NCBI GenBank assembly: GCA_005885515.1
Contig: VAWK01000017.1
Coordinates: forward strand, 27,475-87,559
Direction: 5' to 3'
Source: Actinomycetota bacterium
GTDB lineage: Bacteria > Actinomycetota > Thermoleophilia > Solirubrobacterales > Solirubrobacteraceae
DNA length: 60,085 nt
Shown here one piece after another: positions 18,027 to 27,251 of the stretch (positions are counted from its first letter, which is position 1; the number at the start of each line of letters is the position of its first letter). A program made the translations under genes and the position numbers. The notes beneath the pieces are model-generated. The model was not told the DNA's origin and made no database searches. It was given only the letters and a program-made list of their open reading frames with translations.

Positions 18027-19838
18027 TCAGCCGATCACCGTCGCCGAGGTGCCGAGCGTGTTACCGGCGCCATCGAGCGCCTGCACGGCCACGTAGCGCT
18101 CGCGCGGCGAGACGGTGATCGTGGTCTCAAACCCACGCCGGGGTGTGGTCAGGAGGGGCTTCAGCCTGCTCGGCGCCTGCCCCCCGAGCACCCGCCAGGC
18201 GACCATGCGCGTGGCTCCGTTCCAGCTTGCCGCGAGCAGCGCCCCGCCAGTGCCAAGCCGGCGCAATGCAACTGAGGGCGAGCCTGGCGGCTGACCGCGC
18301 CAGCGCGCCAGCGAGGTCGAGTAGTCCTGCACTCCCCGGCCCAGCGAGCCTTCGAGCAAGACGTGTCCGGAGCGATCGAACTCGGTGAAGCTCGGCAGCC
18401 GGCCGTAGCCAACTAGCCAGTTCCCGCCAGTGAGCCTGACCGCGTTGCCCTGGCTCGCTGCCAGCAGCTTGCGCGTCGGGTTGATGAACTGCCGCACCAA
18501 GCTCACGCGGCGCGTGCCCGAGTCGACCCGCAGCAGCAGCGCGCGCGACTGGTCCTCCTTCGGCGGATCGGCTGCGTTGTCGAACACCGAGATCAGCCCG
18601 CCGGGCTGGAACTCGCCGTCGTGCTGCCAGTAGAAGCGCGCGCCGGGCCCGAGCTTGAAGCTGCTTCGTCTGCCTCCCAGCCGCCAGCGCACCGCGCCGC
18701 TGTGCAGGTCGACGTCGTACAGCGTCCATGTGTTGCGCGCCGACAGCAACACGTCTCCGGCTGGGCCGGGATCCAGCGAGTTGACGTGTATGTAGTCCCA
18801 TGGGTAGCTGCCCCGAGGCGGCGGGACGCGCGACTCGTCCACATGCACGTGCCCGAGCGCGTGCCACTCCCACATCACAAGGCCCGTCGCGACGTCGATC
18901 TCCTGGATCACCGAGTCGCTGATCACTCCGTCACGCGCGCCGTGCACGGACGCAAGGTTTGCGTGGACCGGGGCGAAGGCGTCGATCCACGCTGTGCCCT
19001 GCGGCGTGAGGCGCAGCACGTGCAGGTCGGCCTCGTACCCGTTGCCGGCGCGGATCGTGGCGACGCGCCGGTAGGCAGCGTCGTAGATGACGTCTTCGCC
19101 CACGCCGAAGCCGACGCGCAGCGTGCGCCCCTGCCACCACGTCAGCGCTGGCTTGCCAGCGAAGCGCTGCACGCCGAAGTTCGCCGCCGCCTGGCCGGCG
19201 GGCAGCGGATGGAACCACACCAGGCTGCCGCGCTGATCGGCGATCATCGGCCCGGGCGCACCCTCGCCCTGGTAGGGGGCCAGGAACAGGTAGCCGGAGC
19301 TCGCGCCCGGCCTCGCGGGCGTCGTGATCGTGACCGAGGAGGGACTCAGCCCGGGCGCCGAGAGGAAATGCTGCACGGCGCGCTGGTCGCCGTCTTCGCG
19401 TGCGAACTGCACCTGGCTGACCGCCGCGCGGTCGGCGACCGTGAATGTCGTGGTAGCCACGCGCGGCCCGGCTGCCGTGCGGACCGAGGCGCGCACGGAG
19501 ACCCGCTCGCCGGCGAGGAACGGACGCCGGGGCAGAAAGCTCGCACCAGTGCCGGTCGAGTAGGCGTGCAGCACGCCGGCGTGCGCGCCGCTGCGCGATC
19601 CGACCACCTCGACGCCGGAGATCCTCGAGCCGGACTCACCGAGAAAGCTGATCTGGCTCGCCGCCGACGCATCGGGCGTGCCCGGCAGGGGCGAGACCGT
19701 GACCGGGTTGGCAGCCGCGGCGGCGGTTGCGGATTCGCCGTTCAAGGGCGCGGACGGAGCGGGCGAGACGCCGCCACAGCCGGGCAGGGCCATCGCCGCG
19801 GCGGTCAAGCTGGCCGCCGCCGTGCTCCGCCGGCTCAT
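18027..19838 (-). CDS. ASST-type arylsulfotransferase family lipoprotein (paralog 2)
   Basis: This 603-residue paralog has lipobox ALPGC (Cys21). It shows the same order of features: VTVSPLPGTPDASAASQISF, GNGYEADLHVLRLTPQG, WDYIHVNSLDP, FYWQHDGEF and SWNGATRMVAWRVLGG. The three His-bearing motifs are all kept. Its ATG overlaps the stop of the MFS gene (ATGA, 19835-19838), which fixes the start and indicates coupled translation with the exporter. The long open frame upstream of this start is a shadow of the MFS gene. Confidence 0.86.
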   Translation of the reverse strand: MSRRSTAAASLTAAAMALPGCGGVSPAPSAPLNGESATAAAAANPVTVSPLPGTPDASAASQISFLGESGSRISGVEVVGSRSGAHAGVLHAYSTGTGASFLPRRPFLAGERVSVRASVRTAAGPRVATTTFTVADRAAVSQVQFAREDGDQRAVQHFLSAPGLSPSSVTITTPARPGASSGYLFLAPYQGEGAPGPMIADQRGSLVWFHPLPAGQAAANFGVQRFAGKPALTWWQGRTLRVGFGVGEDVIYDAAYRRVATIRAGNGYEADLHVLRLTPQGTAWIDAFAPVHANLASVHGARDGVISDSVIQEIDVATGLVMWEWHALGHVHVDESRVPPPRGSYPWDYIHVNSLDPGPAGDVLLSARNTWTLYDVDLHSGAVRWRLGGRRSSFKLGPGARFYWQHDGEFQPGGLISVFDNAADPPKEDQSRALLLRVDSGTRRVSLVRQFINPTRKLLAASQGNAVRLTGGNWLVGYGRLPSFTEFDRSGHVLLEGSLGRGVQDYSTSLARWRGQPPGSPSVALRRLGTGGALLAASWNGATRMVAWRVLGGQAPSRLKPLLTTPRRGFETTITVSPRERYVAVQALDGAGNTLGTSATVIG

Positions 19839-21388
19839 CCGCCGCTGCGCTGGCGCGGCGGTGACGGAGGCTCGGCCGGGCCGAGCTGCATGGCGGCCGA
19901 TACCGGGCCTCGATCGGCTCCGCTCGGCCCTGCGTCCGCGCCAGCTGGTGCGACTGCCGCGGCTGTGCGCGCGGGTGCGGCGGGCACCGGACGCGGCGCT
20001 TGCGCGATGAAGCGGAAGGCGATCAGCGCGCCGAGTGCCGCGAATGCGGCGCCGATCAGGAACGCCAGGCGAAAGCCACCGGTGAGCGCGACGATCGGCG
20101 CGCGCAGGTCCGCGTTGGCGAGGTGGCTCGTGTAGGCGGCCGCCAGCGAGGTGAGCAGCGCCAGGCCGAGCGCCCCGCCGATCTGGCGCGAGGTGTTGAC
20201 CAGGCCCGAGGCGAGGCCGGCCTCCTCGTGCGCCGCGGCGGCGGTCGCGGCGATCGTCGAAGGCACCACCGAAAAGCCGATTCCGCATGCCACCAGCAGA
20301 CCCGGCGCCAGCACGTCGGAGAGGTAGCCGCCGTCGACGGCGATGCGCCCGAACAGGGCCATGCCGAGCGCCATGCAGCTCAGACCGGCGCCGAGCACGG
20401 GCCCGGCGCCGAAGCGCCCGACCAGGCGCCCGGCGTGCGTGGCGCAGGCCATGATCGTCAGCGCCATCGGCAGAAACGCCAGCCCCGCTCCGATCGGCTG
20501 GAAGCGGAGCACCTCCTGCAGGTACAGCGAGAGGAAGTACCACATCGGGAACAGCGCCGCGCTGAACACGAGCACGGCCAGGTTGGCCGCGCGCACCAAG
20601 CGGTTGGCGAAGATCCGCAGCGGCACCAGCGGGTCGGGCGCGAACCGGTCCTCGATCAGCGCAAACGCCGCCAGCAAAGCCACCCCGAGCGCGATCGGGC
20701 CCAGCGCCTGCAGCGAGCCCCACCCGTGCACGCTCGCCGCGAGGATCCCCCATACCGCCGCCAGCAGCCCGCCGGTGACGGTCACGGCGCCTGCCAGGTC
20801 AAAGCCAGCGCGCGGCCCGGCGCGGCGTCGTTCGGCGACCGCGACACGGGCGACCAGCGTGGCCGCGAGCGCGATCGGCAGATTGATCAGCAGGATCCAG
20901 CGCCAGCCCAGCTCCTGCGTGATGACGCCGCCCAGCAGCGTCCCCGTCGCTCCGCCCGCGCCGTTCATCGCGCCCCACAAGCCGATCGCGCGCATGCGCT
21001 CGGGTCCGGCGGCGAACGTGGAGGTGATGATCGCGAGCGAGGCGGGCGCCATGACCGCTCCGCCGAGCCCCTGCGCAGCGCGCGCGGCCACGAGCATCGC
21101 GGGGCTCACGGCCGTGCCCCCGAGCAGCGAGGCGATCGCAAACATGAGCAGGCCCGCGATGAACATGCGCCGCTGGCCGAACAGGTCCGCGGCGCGGCCG
21201 CCGAGCATGAGCACCCCGGCAAACGCGATCGTGTAGGCGTTGACGATCCACTGCAGGTCGATCGCCGAAAAGCCGAGGCTCGTGCGGATCGAGGGCAGGG
21301 CCACGTTGACGATCGCGACGTCGAGGATGACCATGAACTGCGCCGTGCAGCACACGGCCAGCAGCAGCGGGTGGCGCGGTCGCTGCAT
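19835..21388 (-). CDS. MFS transporter, DHA2 (EmrB/QacA) drug:H+ antiporter family
   Basis: This 517-residue protein has about 14 hydrophobic segments, the count for DHA2. Marks are LDVAIVNVALPSIRTSLGF in TM1, the motif-A loop GGRAADLFGQRR, and MNGAGGATGTLLGGVITQEL for the antiporter motif C region. The C-terminal about 50 residues are Pro/Ala-rich and cytoplasmic. The ATG at 21388 lies 2 nt after the stop of ASST paralog 3. It overlaps paralog 2 by 4 nt at its end. Its place between three extracytoplasmic ASST proteins suggests it exports their substrate or product. Confidence 0.92.
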   Translation of the reverse strand: MQRPRHPLLLAVCCTAQFMVILDVAIVNVALPSIRTSLGFSAIDLQWIVNAYTIAFAGVLMLGGRAADLFGQRRMFIAGLLMFAIASLLGGTAVSPAMLVAARAAQGLGGAVMAPASLAIITSTFAAGPERMRAIGLWGAMNGAGGATGTLLGGVITQELGWRWILLINLPIALAATLVARVAVAERRRAGPRAGFDLAGAVTVTGGLLAAVWGILAASVHGWGSLQALGPIALGVALLAAFALIEDRFAPDPLVPLRIFANRLVRAANLAVLVFSAALFPMWYFLSLYLQEVLRFQPIGAGLAFLPMALTIMACATHAGRLVGRFGAGPVLGAGLSCMALGMALFGRIAVDGGYLSDVLAPGLLVACGIGFSVVPSTIAATAAAAHEEAGLASGLVNTSRQIGGALGLALLTSLAAAYTSHLANADLRAPIVALTGGFRLAFLIGAAFAALGALIAFRFIAQAPRPVPAAPARTAAAVAPAGADAGPSGADRGPVSAAMQLGPAEPPSPPRQRSGG

Positions 21389-21390
21389 CG

Positions 21391-23292
21391 TCAGCCGCTC
21401 CTGGGCGCCAGGGGCCGCTGGACCTTGACCACCGGCGAGCTGCCCAGCACTTCTCCGGCCGCCCCCAGCGCCTGCGCCGACACGTACTCGTAGGCCTCCG
21501 GGAAGGTGATCGAGCTCTCGAAGCCGCTGTGGGGCATCTTCGCGCGCAGGCTCAGCGTGCTGGGCGCCGCTCCCGCGAGCACGTGCCAGGACGCGACGTC
21601 GGTGGCCCCGTTCCAACTCGCGAACACGGCGGTGGAGTCGCCCGAGGCGAGCACCCGCGCGCTGACCGCCGGAGCCCACGGCGGCTGGGCGCTCCATGGG
21701 TAGCGGAAGGCCCGGTAGGAGGAGCTGCCGGGCGGCAGGTGAGCGTCGAACAGCAGGCGACCGTCCGCGGACAGCTCGCTGACGCTGGGGACCGCGCCCC
21801 AGCCGATAACGGTATTGCCGTCGCGCAGCGTCTGCGCGTTGCCCTGGCTGTCGGCCAGCAGCGGGCTGCCCGGATGCACGTACTCGCGCACCAGACGAGC
21901 GCGGTGAGCCCTCGCGTCGAGCTCAAGGCGCAACGCGCGCGACTGGTAGTGCACGCGCGGGTTGGAGCCGTTGTCGAACAGCGTGACCGTCCCGTCGGCG
22001 TGCATGCGGGCGTCGTGCTGCCAGGCGGTTTCGGCGCCGGAGCCCAGCGTAAAGCTCGAGCGCGCGCCGCCCAGCTGCCACAGGACACGGCCGCTCGAGC
22101 CCTGCAGGAGGTACGCGGCCCACGTCGAGCGTGCCGAGATCAGCACCTCGCCGTCGGGGTGCGGGTCGAGCGAGTTCAGATGAAACCAATCCCATGGCAT
22201 CCCGTTGGCCGGAACCGGCACGCGGGACTCGCGCACGTCCACGTGGTCGACGCCGTGCCACTCCCAGCGGACGAGCCCGGTCTTCATGTCGAGCGCCTGA
22301 ACGGTGCCGTCCACGATCGCTCCGTTGCGCTTGCCGCCCACCGACGAAAGGTCGCAGCGCATGAAGTCATAGATCGTGACGTAGGCGACCCGATCGGAGG
22401 CGATCTGGAAGTCATGCAGGTCCGCCTCATACCCGTTGCCCGCCTGGATCGCGGCGACCGTTCGGTAGTTGCGGTCGACGACCACGTCCTCGCCCTGCCC
22501 GAATCCGAGCGCCAGCACCTTGCCCTGCCACCAGGTGAGGTAGTCCTGACCTTCGTAGCGCTGGACGTCCAGGTTCTCGGCCAGCAGCCCCTTGCCCAGC
22601 CGCCCGAACCACACGAGCCGCCCCTGCGGCGTGTAGATCAGCGGCCCGTACTGTCCGGGGCCCGGTCCCACCGTCATCAACAGCTCGCCCGCGCTCGGAT
22701 CCCGATCGGGCTGCGTGACCTCGAGCGTGGGCGGATGGAGCGTGGGCTGCGAGGCGAAGCTCTGATACGACGACGGCGCAGCGGGCGGATTGGGAAAGCT
22801 CGCGATCCCGCCGGTGGGATAAGGCGTGGCGACGCGGAAGCTGAACGACGCGGTGCGTGCCGCGTCGCCCCGCCCGATCAGCGCGCGCACGCTGACACGC
22901 TCGCCGGCCTCGAATGGCTTGGCCGGCAGGAAGCTCGCGCCGTCGCTCTGGGAGTAGTCCGCGAGGCGACCCTCGTGGTAGCCGCTGCGTGCGCCGCGGA
23001 CCGATATGGCCTGCAGCTCGCCCGCGCGCGTGCCGAGGAAGCTGATCTGGGTGTGAGGGCTGGCGGTGCCGCTCCCCGGCTGCGGCGACACCTCTACGTT
23101 CGTGCCCGGCAGCCTGGCATCACCCTCTGCCACGCGGGGGAGGCAGGCCGGCGACGCGCCGCTCGGGGGCACGGGCGGGCGCGCACCGGACAGGTCACCG
23201 CCCGCGAGCACGATCGCGACCACCACCCATGCGATCGCGGCGAGCAGCGGGGCTACATAGCCGCGGCGCCGGAGCTTGCTCAGCAGCGACAC
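21391..23292 (-). CDS. ASST-type arylsulfotransferase family protein, membrane-anchored (paralog 3)
   Basis: This 633-residue protein has one N-terminal membrane helix (residues about 14-32) with no lipobox, so it differs in anchoring from paralogs 1 and 2. The ectodomain keeps VEVSPQPGSGTASPHTQISF, GNGYEADLHDFQI, WDWFHLNSLDP, TAWQHDARM and SWNGATDVASWHVLAG. It is the first gene of the operon; about 120 nt separate its start from the divergent hydrolase at 23415. It is closest in motif wording to paralog 1. Confidence 0.87.
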   Translation of the reverse strand: MSLLSKLRRRGYVAPLLAAIAWVVVAIVLAGGDLSGARPPVPPSGASPACLPRVAEGDARLPGTNVEVSPQPGSGTASPHTQISFLGTRAGELQAISVRGARSGYHEGRLADYSQSDGASFLPAKPFEAGERVSVRALIGRGDAARTASFSFRVATPYPTGGIASFPNPPAAPSSYQSFASQPTLHPPTLEVTQPDRDPSAGELLMTVGPGPGQYGPLIYTPQGRLVWFGRLGKGLLAENLDVQRYEGQDYLTWWQGKVLALGFGQGEDVVVDRNYRTVAAIQAGNGYEADLHDFQIASDRVAYVTIYDFMRCDLSSVGGKRNGAIVDGTVQALDMKTGLVRWEWHGVDHVDVRESRVPVPANGMPWDWFHLNSLDPHPDGEVLISARSTWAAYLLQGSSGRVLWQLGGARSSFTLGSGAETAWQHDARMHADGTVTLFDNGSNPRVHYQSRALRLELDARAHRARLVREYVHPGSPLLADSQGNAQTLRDGNTVIGWGAVPSVSELSADGRLLFDAHLPPGSSSYRAFRYPWSAQPPWAPAVSARVLASGDSTAVFASWNGATDVASWHVLAGAAPSTLSLRAKMPHSGFESSITFPEAYEYVSAQALGAAGEVLGSSPVVKVQRPLAPRSG

Positions 23293-23414
23293 CCCGAAAT
23301 CATGCCAGTGGCCGGGCTGCGGCGGGCGCAGCTCAGGCGGGCATCTGGCAGCAGCTCGGCCGGGCCCGGCGCTGGCCTTGGCCTGCGGGCCGGCCCCGGC
23401 GGGATAATCCCGGC

Positions 23415-24287
23415 GTGGACAGACTGCAAGACTGGTGGTCGGGCGGACGCCGGGTCGCGTTGCAGGTGGGCGAGGAGGAGCGCTGCGTGTTCGTACGCCG
23501 CATGGGCGAGGGCCCCACGATCACCCTCTTGCACGGCTTTCCCAGCTCCTCGCACGACTGGGCCAAGCTCGCGCCCGCGCTAGCCGAGACGCACGCGCTG
23601 CTGCTGCCCGACTTCCTCGGCTTCGGCGCCTCGGACAAGCCGGCGCCGCACGACTACTCGCTGCACGAGCAGGCGGACCTCGTGGAGGCCGTGTGGGCAC
23701 ACGAGCGCGTCACCTCCACGGTCATCGTCGCGCACGACTACGCCGTTTCGGTCGCGCAGGAGCTGCTCGCGCGCCTCGCCGAGGGGCGCCTGCAGCTCGA
23801 TCTGACGGCGGTACACCTGCTCAACGGCGGCCTGTACCCGGACCTGCATCGTCCCCAGCCCACCCAGACCGCGCTGCTCGATCCAGAGCAGGGACCGCAG
23901 CTCAGCGAGCTCCTGACCGAGGAGCTGTTCGTGCAGGCGTTGAGACCCACGTTCGCTGACAGCTACGACGCCACCGCCGACAGCGCCGACATCTGGCAGG
24001 CGACGAGCCGCGATCGCGGCCACAGGATCGCTCACCTGCTGATCCGCTACATACGCGACCGCGAGTACCACGGCGGGCGCTGGGTCGAGGCGCTGGAGCG
24101 GACCGACGTGCCGCTCGCCTTCGTGTGGGGGATGCTCGACCCGATCTCGGGCGCCCACATGGCCGAGCGGATCCGCGAGCGCCTGCCCCGCGCTGCCATG
24201 TGCGCGCTCGACGATGTCGCCCACTGGCCGCCGCTCGAAGCGCCCGAGCGGGTAGCGGCGGCGCTGCTGGCCCCGCACACCCGCTGA
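23415..24287 (+). CDS. MEST/PEG1-like alpha/beta hydrolase
   Basis: This 290-residue protein has the cap-type hydrolase order: ITLLHGFPSSSHDWAKLAPA (oxyanion), LLLPDFLGFGASDKP, the elbow VIVAHDYAVSVAQELL, FVWGMLDPISGAHMAERI and DDVAHWPPLEAPE. The elbow has Asp in HDYA where a nucleophile Asp sits in haloalkane dehalogenases and epoxide hydrolases. AVHLLNGGLYPDLHRPQPTQ matches mammalian MEST-like relatives, whose reaction is unsettled. The GTG at 23415 is chosen because it starts just before the conserved LQDWWSGG. It diverges from the ASST operon and could share its control region. Confidence 0.82.
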   Translation: MDRLQDWWSGGRRVALQVGEEERCVFVRRMGEGPTITLLHGFPSSSHDWAKLAPALAETHALLLPDFLGFGASDKPAPHDYSLHEQADLVEAVWAHERVTSTVIVAHDYAVSVAQELLARLAEGRLQLDLTAVHLLNGGLYPDLHRPQPTQTALLDPEQGPQLSELLTEELFVQALRPTFADSYDATADSADIWQATSRDRGHRIAHLLIRYIRDREYHGGRWVEALERTDVPLAFVWGMLDPISGAHMAERIRERLPRAAMCALDDVAHWPPLEAPERVAAALLAPHTR

Positions 24288-24367
24288 GCGGCCCCCGGCC
24301 GGTCGCCGCCAGAGGCCCAGCTCACCGTTGCGCGCCGGCGGCAGCGCCGTGCGCCGGCGCGCTGCTA

Positions 24368-24805
24368 ATGATGCCGACGTTGGCCGACTGGAGCATACGC
24401 AGCGCCACCCCTCGCGACGTCGCGGCCGTGCTGGCGCTGTGGCGCGCGGCCGGCGGACCCGCCAGCCCGACGGACAACCCCGATGGCCTCGCGCGGCTGT
24501 TGCGCCGCGATCGCGACGGGTTGCTCGTCGCCGACTGCGGCGGGGTTCCGATCGCGTCGCTGATCGTCGTGTGGGATGGCTGGCGGGGAAACTTCTACCG
24601 GCTAGCCGTTCGACCCGAGCGTAGGCGCGAGGGTATCGCCACGGCGCTGGTGCGCGCCGGCGAGCGGCGCCTGGGAGCACTGGGAGCGGTGCGGCTGTCC
24701 GCGGTCGTCGCCGAGGGGGATCCCGGCGCGCTCGAGTTCTGGCGCGCGGCCGGCTATCGGCGCCAGCCCGACCGCACGCGGTTCGTGCGGCATCTACGCG
24801 CATGA
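24368..24805 (+). CDS. GNAT-family N-acetyltransferase
   Basis: This 145-residue protein has the GNAT fold: IRSATPRDVAAVLALWRAAG at the start, then FYRLAVRPERRREGIATALV with the acetyl-CoA loop R-R-R-E-G-I-A, and ALEFWRAAGYRRQPDRTRFV at the end. Acetyl-CoA-dependent transfer to an amine is the family role; the acceptor is unknown. Two ATG codons in a row open the frame at 24368. Confidence 0.87.
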   Translation: MMPTLADWSIRSATPRDVAAVLALWRAAGGPASPTDNPDGLARLLRRDRDGLLVADCGGVPIASLIVVWDGWRGNFYRLAVRPERRREGIATALVRAGERRLGALGAVRLSAVVAEGDPGALEFWRAAGYRRQPDRTRFVRHLRA

Positions 24806-24887
24806 TCGCCGCGGCGCGCACGGGCGCCGGCGCGTGCCAGGCCAACAGCTGCACGAGCTTCGAGCGCGCCCGGCGAAACAGCTGAGG

Positions 24888-25727
24888 CTAACGCGGGGCG
24901 GAGACCGCCTCGGCGAGGTAGACACGCATCCCTCGCGGCGCGCCCTTGGCGGCCAAGGGGGGCCGCCGGCGCAGAGCGACCTTGCGCGGATCGAGCTGCG
25001 GGACCAGCCGCTCCGAGACGAGCACCTGGCCGCCATCCGCAGCGGCCACCAGGCGCGCGGCCACGTTGACGTCGACTCCGAAGTAGTCCCCGCCGAGCCT
25101 GCGCGGGCGTCCCACGTGAGCGCCCACCCGCAGCTGCGGCCGGTGCCCGTCGACCTGCACCCGCGCCACCGCCAGGCAGGCTTCCCGTCCAGCGTCGACC
25201 GCGTCCTGGGGGCGCTCAAACACGGCCATCAGGCCATCGCCCAGACGCTTGACGACCTCACCCCCGTGCGCGCCGACCGCGGAACTGACCGCGAGATCGA
25301 TCTCGCGTAGCAGCTCCACGGCGGCGGCATCGCCGGCCAGCAGCGCCCACGAGGAGAAATCCACCATGTCCGTGAACACGATCGTCAGATCGCGTTCGCC
25401 GTAACCGCGGCCCTGGGCCTCGGACAGGCTCTGCCAGAGCTGCAAGGCGCCGAAGCCGAGCTCGCGCACCACGCTCGGCCGCTCGCCGCTTAGCGCGGCC
25501 AGCTGCCGTCCGAGCAGGTCGGGAGCGCGCGCGCCCGCTGTCGACAGCGGATCGCCGTAGGCGCTGTCACCGGGCAGGCGCTGTCGCGCGCGCTGCGTGG
25601 CGGCAACGAGGTTGGGCTGCGTGTCGAGCCGCTTGAGCGCGGCCGCCAGCCGCGCGACGCGTCCGTCGCGAGGTCTACGGCGGAGGGTCGAGGCTCCCTC
25701 CTCGAGCCGCTTCACGAACACGCTCAC
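24888..25727 (-). CDS. Class III adenylate/guanylate cyclase, soluble
   Basis: This 279-residue protein has a helical N-terminal part (1-110) and a cyclase homology domain from about 112. The metal Asps are visible in IVFTDMVDFSSW (D120) and KRLGDGLMAVF (D164), and NVAARLVAAADGG holds the transition-state Asn. It likely makes cAMP in the cytoplasm. The N-terminus has no recognised sensor and may itself be regulatory. It is transcribed away from the creatininase gene, with 55 nt between starts. Confidence 0.87.
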   Translation of the reverse strand: MSVFVKRLEEGASTLRRRPRDGRVARLAAALKRLDTQPNLVAATQRARQRLPGDSAYGDPLSTAGARAPDLLGRQLAALSGERPSVVRELGFGALQLWQSLSEAQGRGYGERDLTIVFTDMVDFSSWALLAGDAAAVELLREIDLAVSSAVGAHGGEVVKRLGDGLMAVFERPQDAVDAGREACLAVARVQVDGHRPQLRVGAHVGRPRRLGGDYFGVDVNVAARLVAAADGGQVLVSERLVPQLDPRKVALRRRPPLAAKGAPRGMRVYLAEAVSAPR

Positions 25728-25782
25728 AAGCTACCGCCTCGGCTGGCGCGGGCCGGCGGCGGCAAGTAGGGTGCGCTGGCAG

Positions 25783-26559
25783 ATGGCCGCGATCGAGCTC
25801 GACGCGCTCACATGGCCGCAGGTCCGGGCGCAGATCGACGCCGGGCGCGACACGGTCGTGCTGGCCCTCGGGGCCACCGAGCAGCACGGTCGCCACCTGC
25901 CGCTGGCGACCGACGCCCTGTTGGGCGATCACCTCGCGCGCATGCTGGCCGACCGGCTCGATGCGTTTCACGCGCCCACGCTGCGAGTTGGCTGCTCCGA
26001 GCACCATGTCGGCTTCGCCGGCACGATGTCGCTATCGGAGAGCACCTTTCACGCCGTGGTCGGCGATCTGGTGCGCTCGCTGCTGCGGGGCGGCTTCCGC
26101 CGGATCGTGCTCGTGCCCACTCACGGCGGCAACTTCGCGCCCCTCGCGGCCGCGGTGTCCAAGCTCGACGAGCGACAGTCGGTCACCGCCCTCACGGATC
26201 TCGGCGTGCTGTTTCAGATCGCCCAGATGGGAGAGCGTGAGTACGGCGTCCCGCTGGCCGAGGGGGGGCTGCACGCCGGCGAGTGGGAGACCTCGCTGCT
26301 GCTGGCCATCCACCCCGACCTGGTCGCGATGGAGCACGCCGAGCCCGGCTTCACGGGCGACCTACAGGATGCGCTGAAGGGCATCTTCGCCGAGGGCGGC
26401 GTCGCGGCGCTGTCAGAGAACGGGGCGATCGGCGATCCGCGGCGCGCTACCACCGAGCACGGCGAGCGCTACTGGTCGGCCGCCGTCGACCTGGCCCTCG
26501 AGCAGATCGAGGCGGCGGCGCGCGAGGCGACGACCACGCGCGCGCCGCGGCACAGCTGA
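25783..26559 (+). CDS. Creatininase/MftE-family amidohydrolase
   Basis: This 258-residue protein has the creatininase signatures VVLALGATEQHGRHLPLATD (metal-binding E, H and D), VGCSEHHVGFAGTMSLSEST, IVLVPTHGGNFAPL and GGLHAGEWETSLLLAIHP. Family members are metal-dependent amide hydrolases such as creatininase, formamide hydrolases and MftE. No mycofactocin genes are nearby, so a small-amide hydrolase is more likely than MftE. All metal ligands are present. Confidence 0.9.
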   Translation: MAAIELDALTWPQVRAQIDAGRDTVVLALGATEQHGRHLPLATDALLGDHLARMLADRLDAFHAPTLRVGCSEHHVGFAGTMSLSESTFHAVVGDLVRSLLRGGFRRIVLVPTHGGNFAPLAAAVSKLDERQSVTALTDLGVLFQIAQMGEREYGVPLAEGGLHAGEWETSLLLAIHPDLVAMEHAEPGFTGDLQDALKGIFAEGGVAALSENGAIGDPRRATTEHGERYWSAAVDLALEQIEAAAREATTTRAPRHS

Positions 26560-26597
26560 GCGCCGTCCGTGCGCCGGCCGGCGAGCTGGTAGCGGCG

Positions 26598-26783
26598 TCA
26601 GGCGCGCAGCCGCCGGCGCAGGTCGCGCCCGCGCCAGCGTCCGCGATTGCGCAGCCGTTCGGCGAGCTCGCGCTCGGCTTCTGCCGCCTTGCGCGTAACG
26701 GCCCCCGCGAGCTGCACCGACCCCCGCTGAACCACCCAGTATCCGGTCGCGGTTTGCTTGATCGTCAACCGCTCCCTCTCCAT
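26598..26783 (-). CDS. Small hypothetical protein
   Basis: From the ATG at 26783 this is 61 residues: MERERLTIKQTATGYWVVQR, then a segment rich in Ala, Glu and Arg and a basic tail. The Y-W-V-V-Q-R core resembles short beta-hairpin proteins of the DUF2188 type, but only loosely. A longer start at 26834 is possible. No clear ribosome site is visible. Confidence 0.4.
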   Translation of the reverse strand: MERERLTIKQTATGYWVVQRGSVQLAGAVTRKAAEAERELAERLRNRGRWRGRDLRRRLRA

Positions 26784-27251
26784 TTGCCGCACGCTACTCT
26801 CGTAGCGATTGGCACAAAAACTGGGTGTTCGCAACGTGCGGGTTTCTGTTGCGAGGCGAGGAGACCCGGCCGTCTGAGTGATCCCTCTTCACTCCGACCG
26901 GGTCCCTCTCCCGCCGCGATCGGGTCCCCGATGGCGACGCGCGCGATGCCTAGCCGCTGACGCTAGCCGCTGGGCCTGCCAGCGCGCGTCTCCATCCCGA
27001 TCTGCGCACGAACGAAGTCGCGTAGAAACATGCGGTAGGCAAGCTCCACCAGACCGACGATGCAGAGCCTCTCGATCATGCGCGTTGTCATTCACAGAAA
27101 TTGCCAGCTGAGCGCAAATTCGCAACTAGACCTTGGTCTGGTTTTCACAGCGCGCGGATCCGCGCACGGCTGCGGCTGAGCCGTGTCACGGGGGGTGCCC
27201 GGCGGCGCCTGCGCATCGGCAGGCGCCGTCGGGCGACGGTACGGCGCTGGC
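26784..27251. other. Sparse intergenic region with one possible micro-gene
   Basis: Apart from a possible 42-codon gene at 26963-27091, I see no convincing coding sequence. A near-palindrome AGACCTTGGTCT lies at 27128-27139, sharing AACTAGACC with the operator-like site at 29145. Confidence 0.4.
26963..27091 (-). CDS. Possible 42-residue small protein
   Basis: The frame reads MTTRMIERLCIVGLVELAYR and then MFLRDFVRAQIGMETRAGRP and a stop, with one short amphipathic or membrane-like helix in the middle. There is no clear Shine-Dalgarno site. A near-palindrome about 35 nt upstream could be an operator for it. It could also be chance. Confidence 0.3.
   Translation of the reverse strand: MTTRMIERLCIVGLVELAYRMFLRDFVRAQIGMETRAGRPSG

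Noticed and set aside
18621-21493. Long plus-strand frames opposite ASST paralog 2 and the MFS gene
   Set aside because: No motifs, and the minus-strand genes have clear family signatures and tight overlaps.
21529-23583. Long plus-strand frame opposite ASST paralog 3
   Set aside because: Composition is Arg/Ala/His-rich with no domain; the minus-strand ASST protein explains it.
23415-24287. Haloalkane dehalogenase
   Set aside because: The Asp position fits, but the halide-binding Trp next to it is Tyr and the cap matches MEST-like proteins better.
25783-26559. Mycofactocin MftE
   Set aside because: Same family, but no other mycofactocin genes are nearby.
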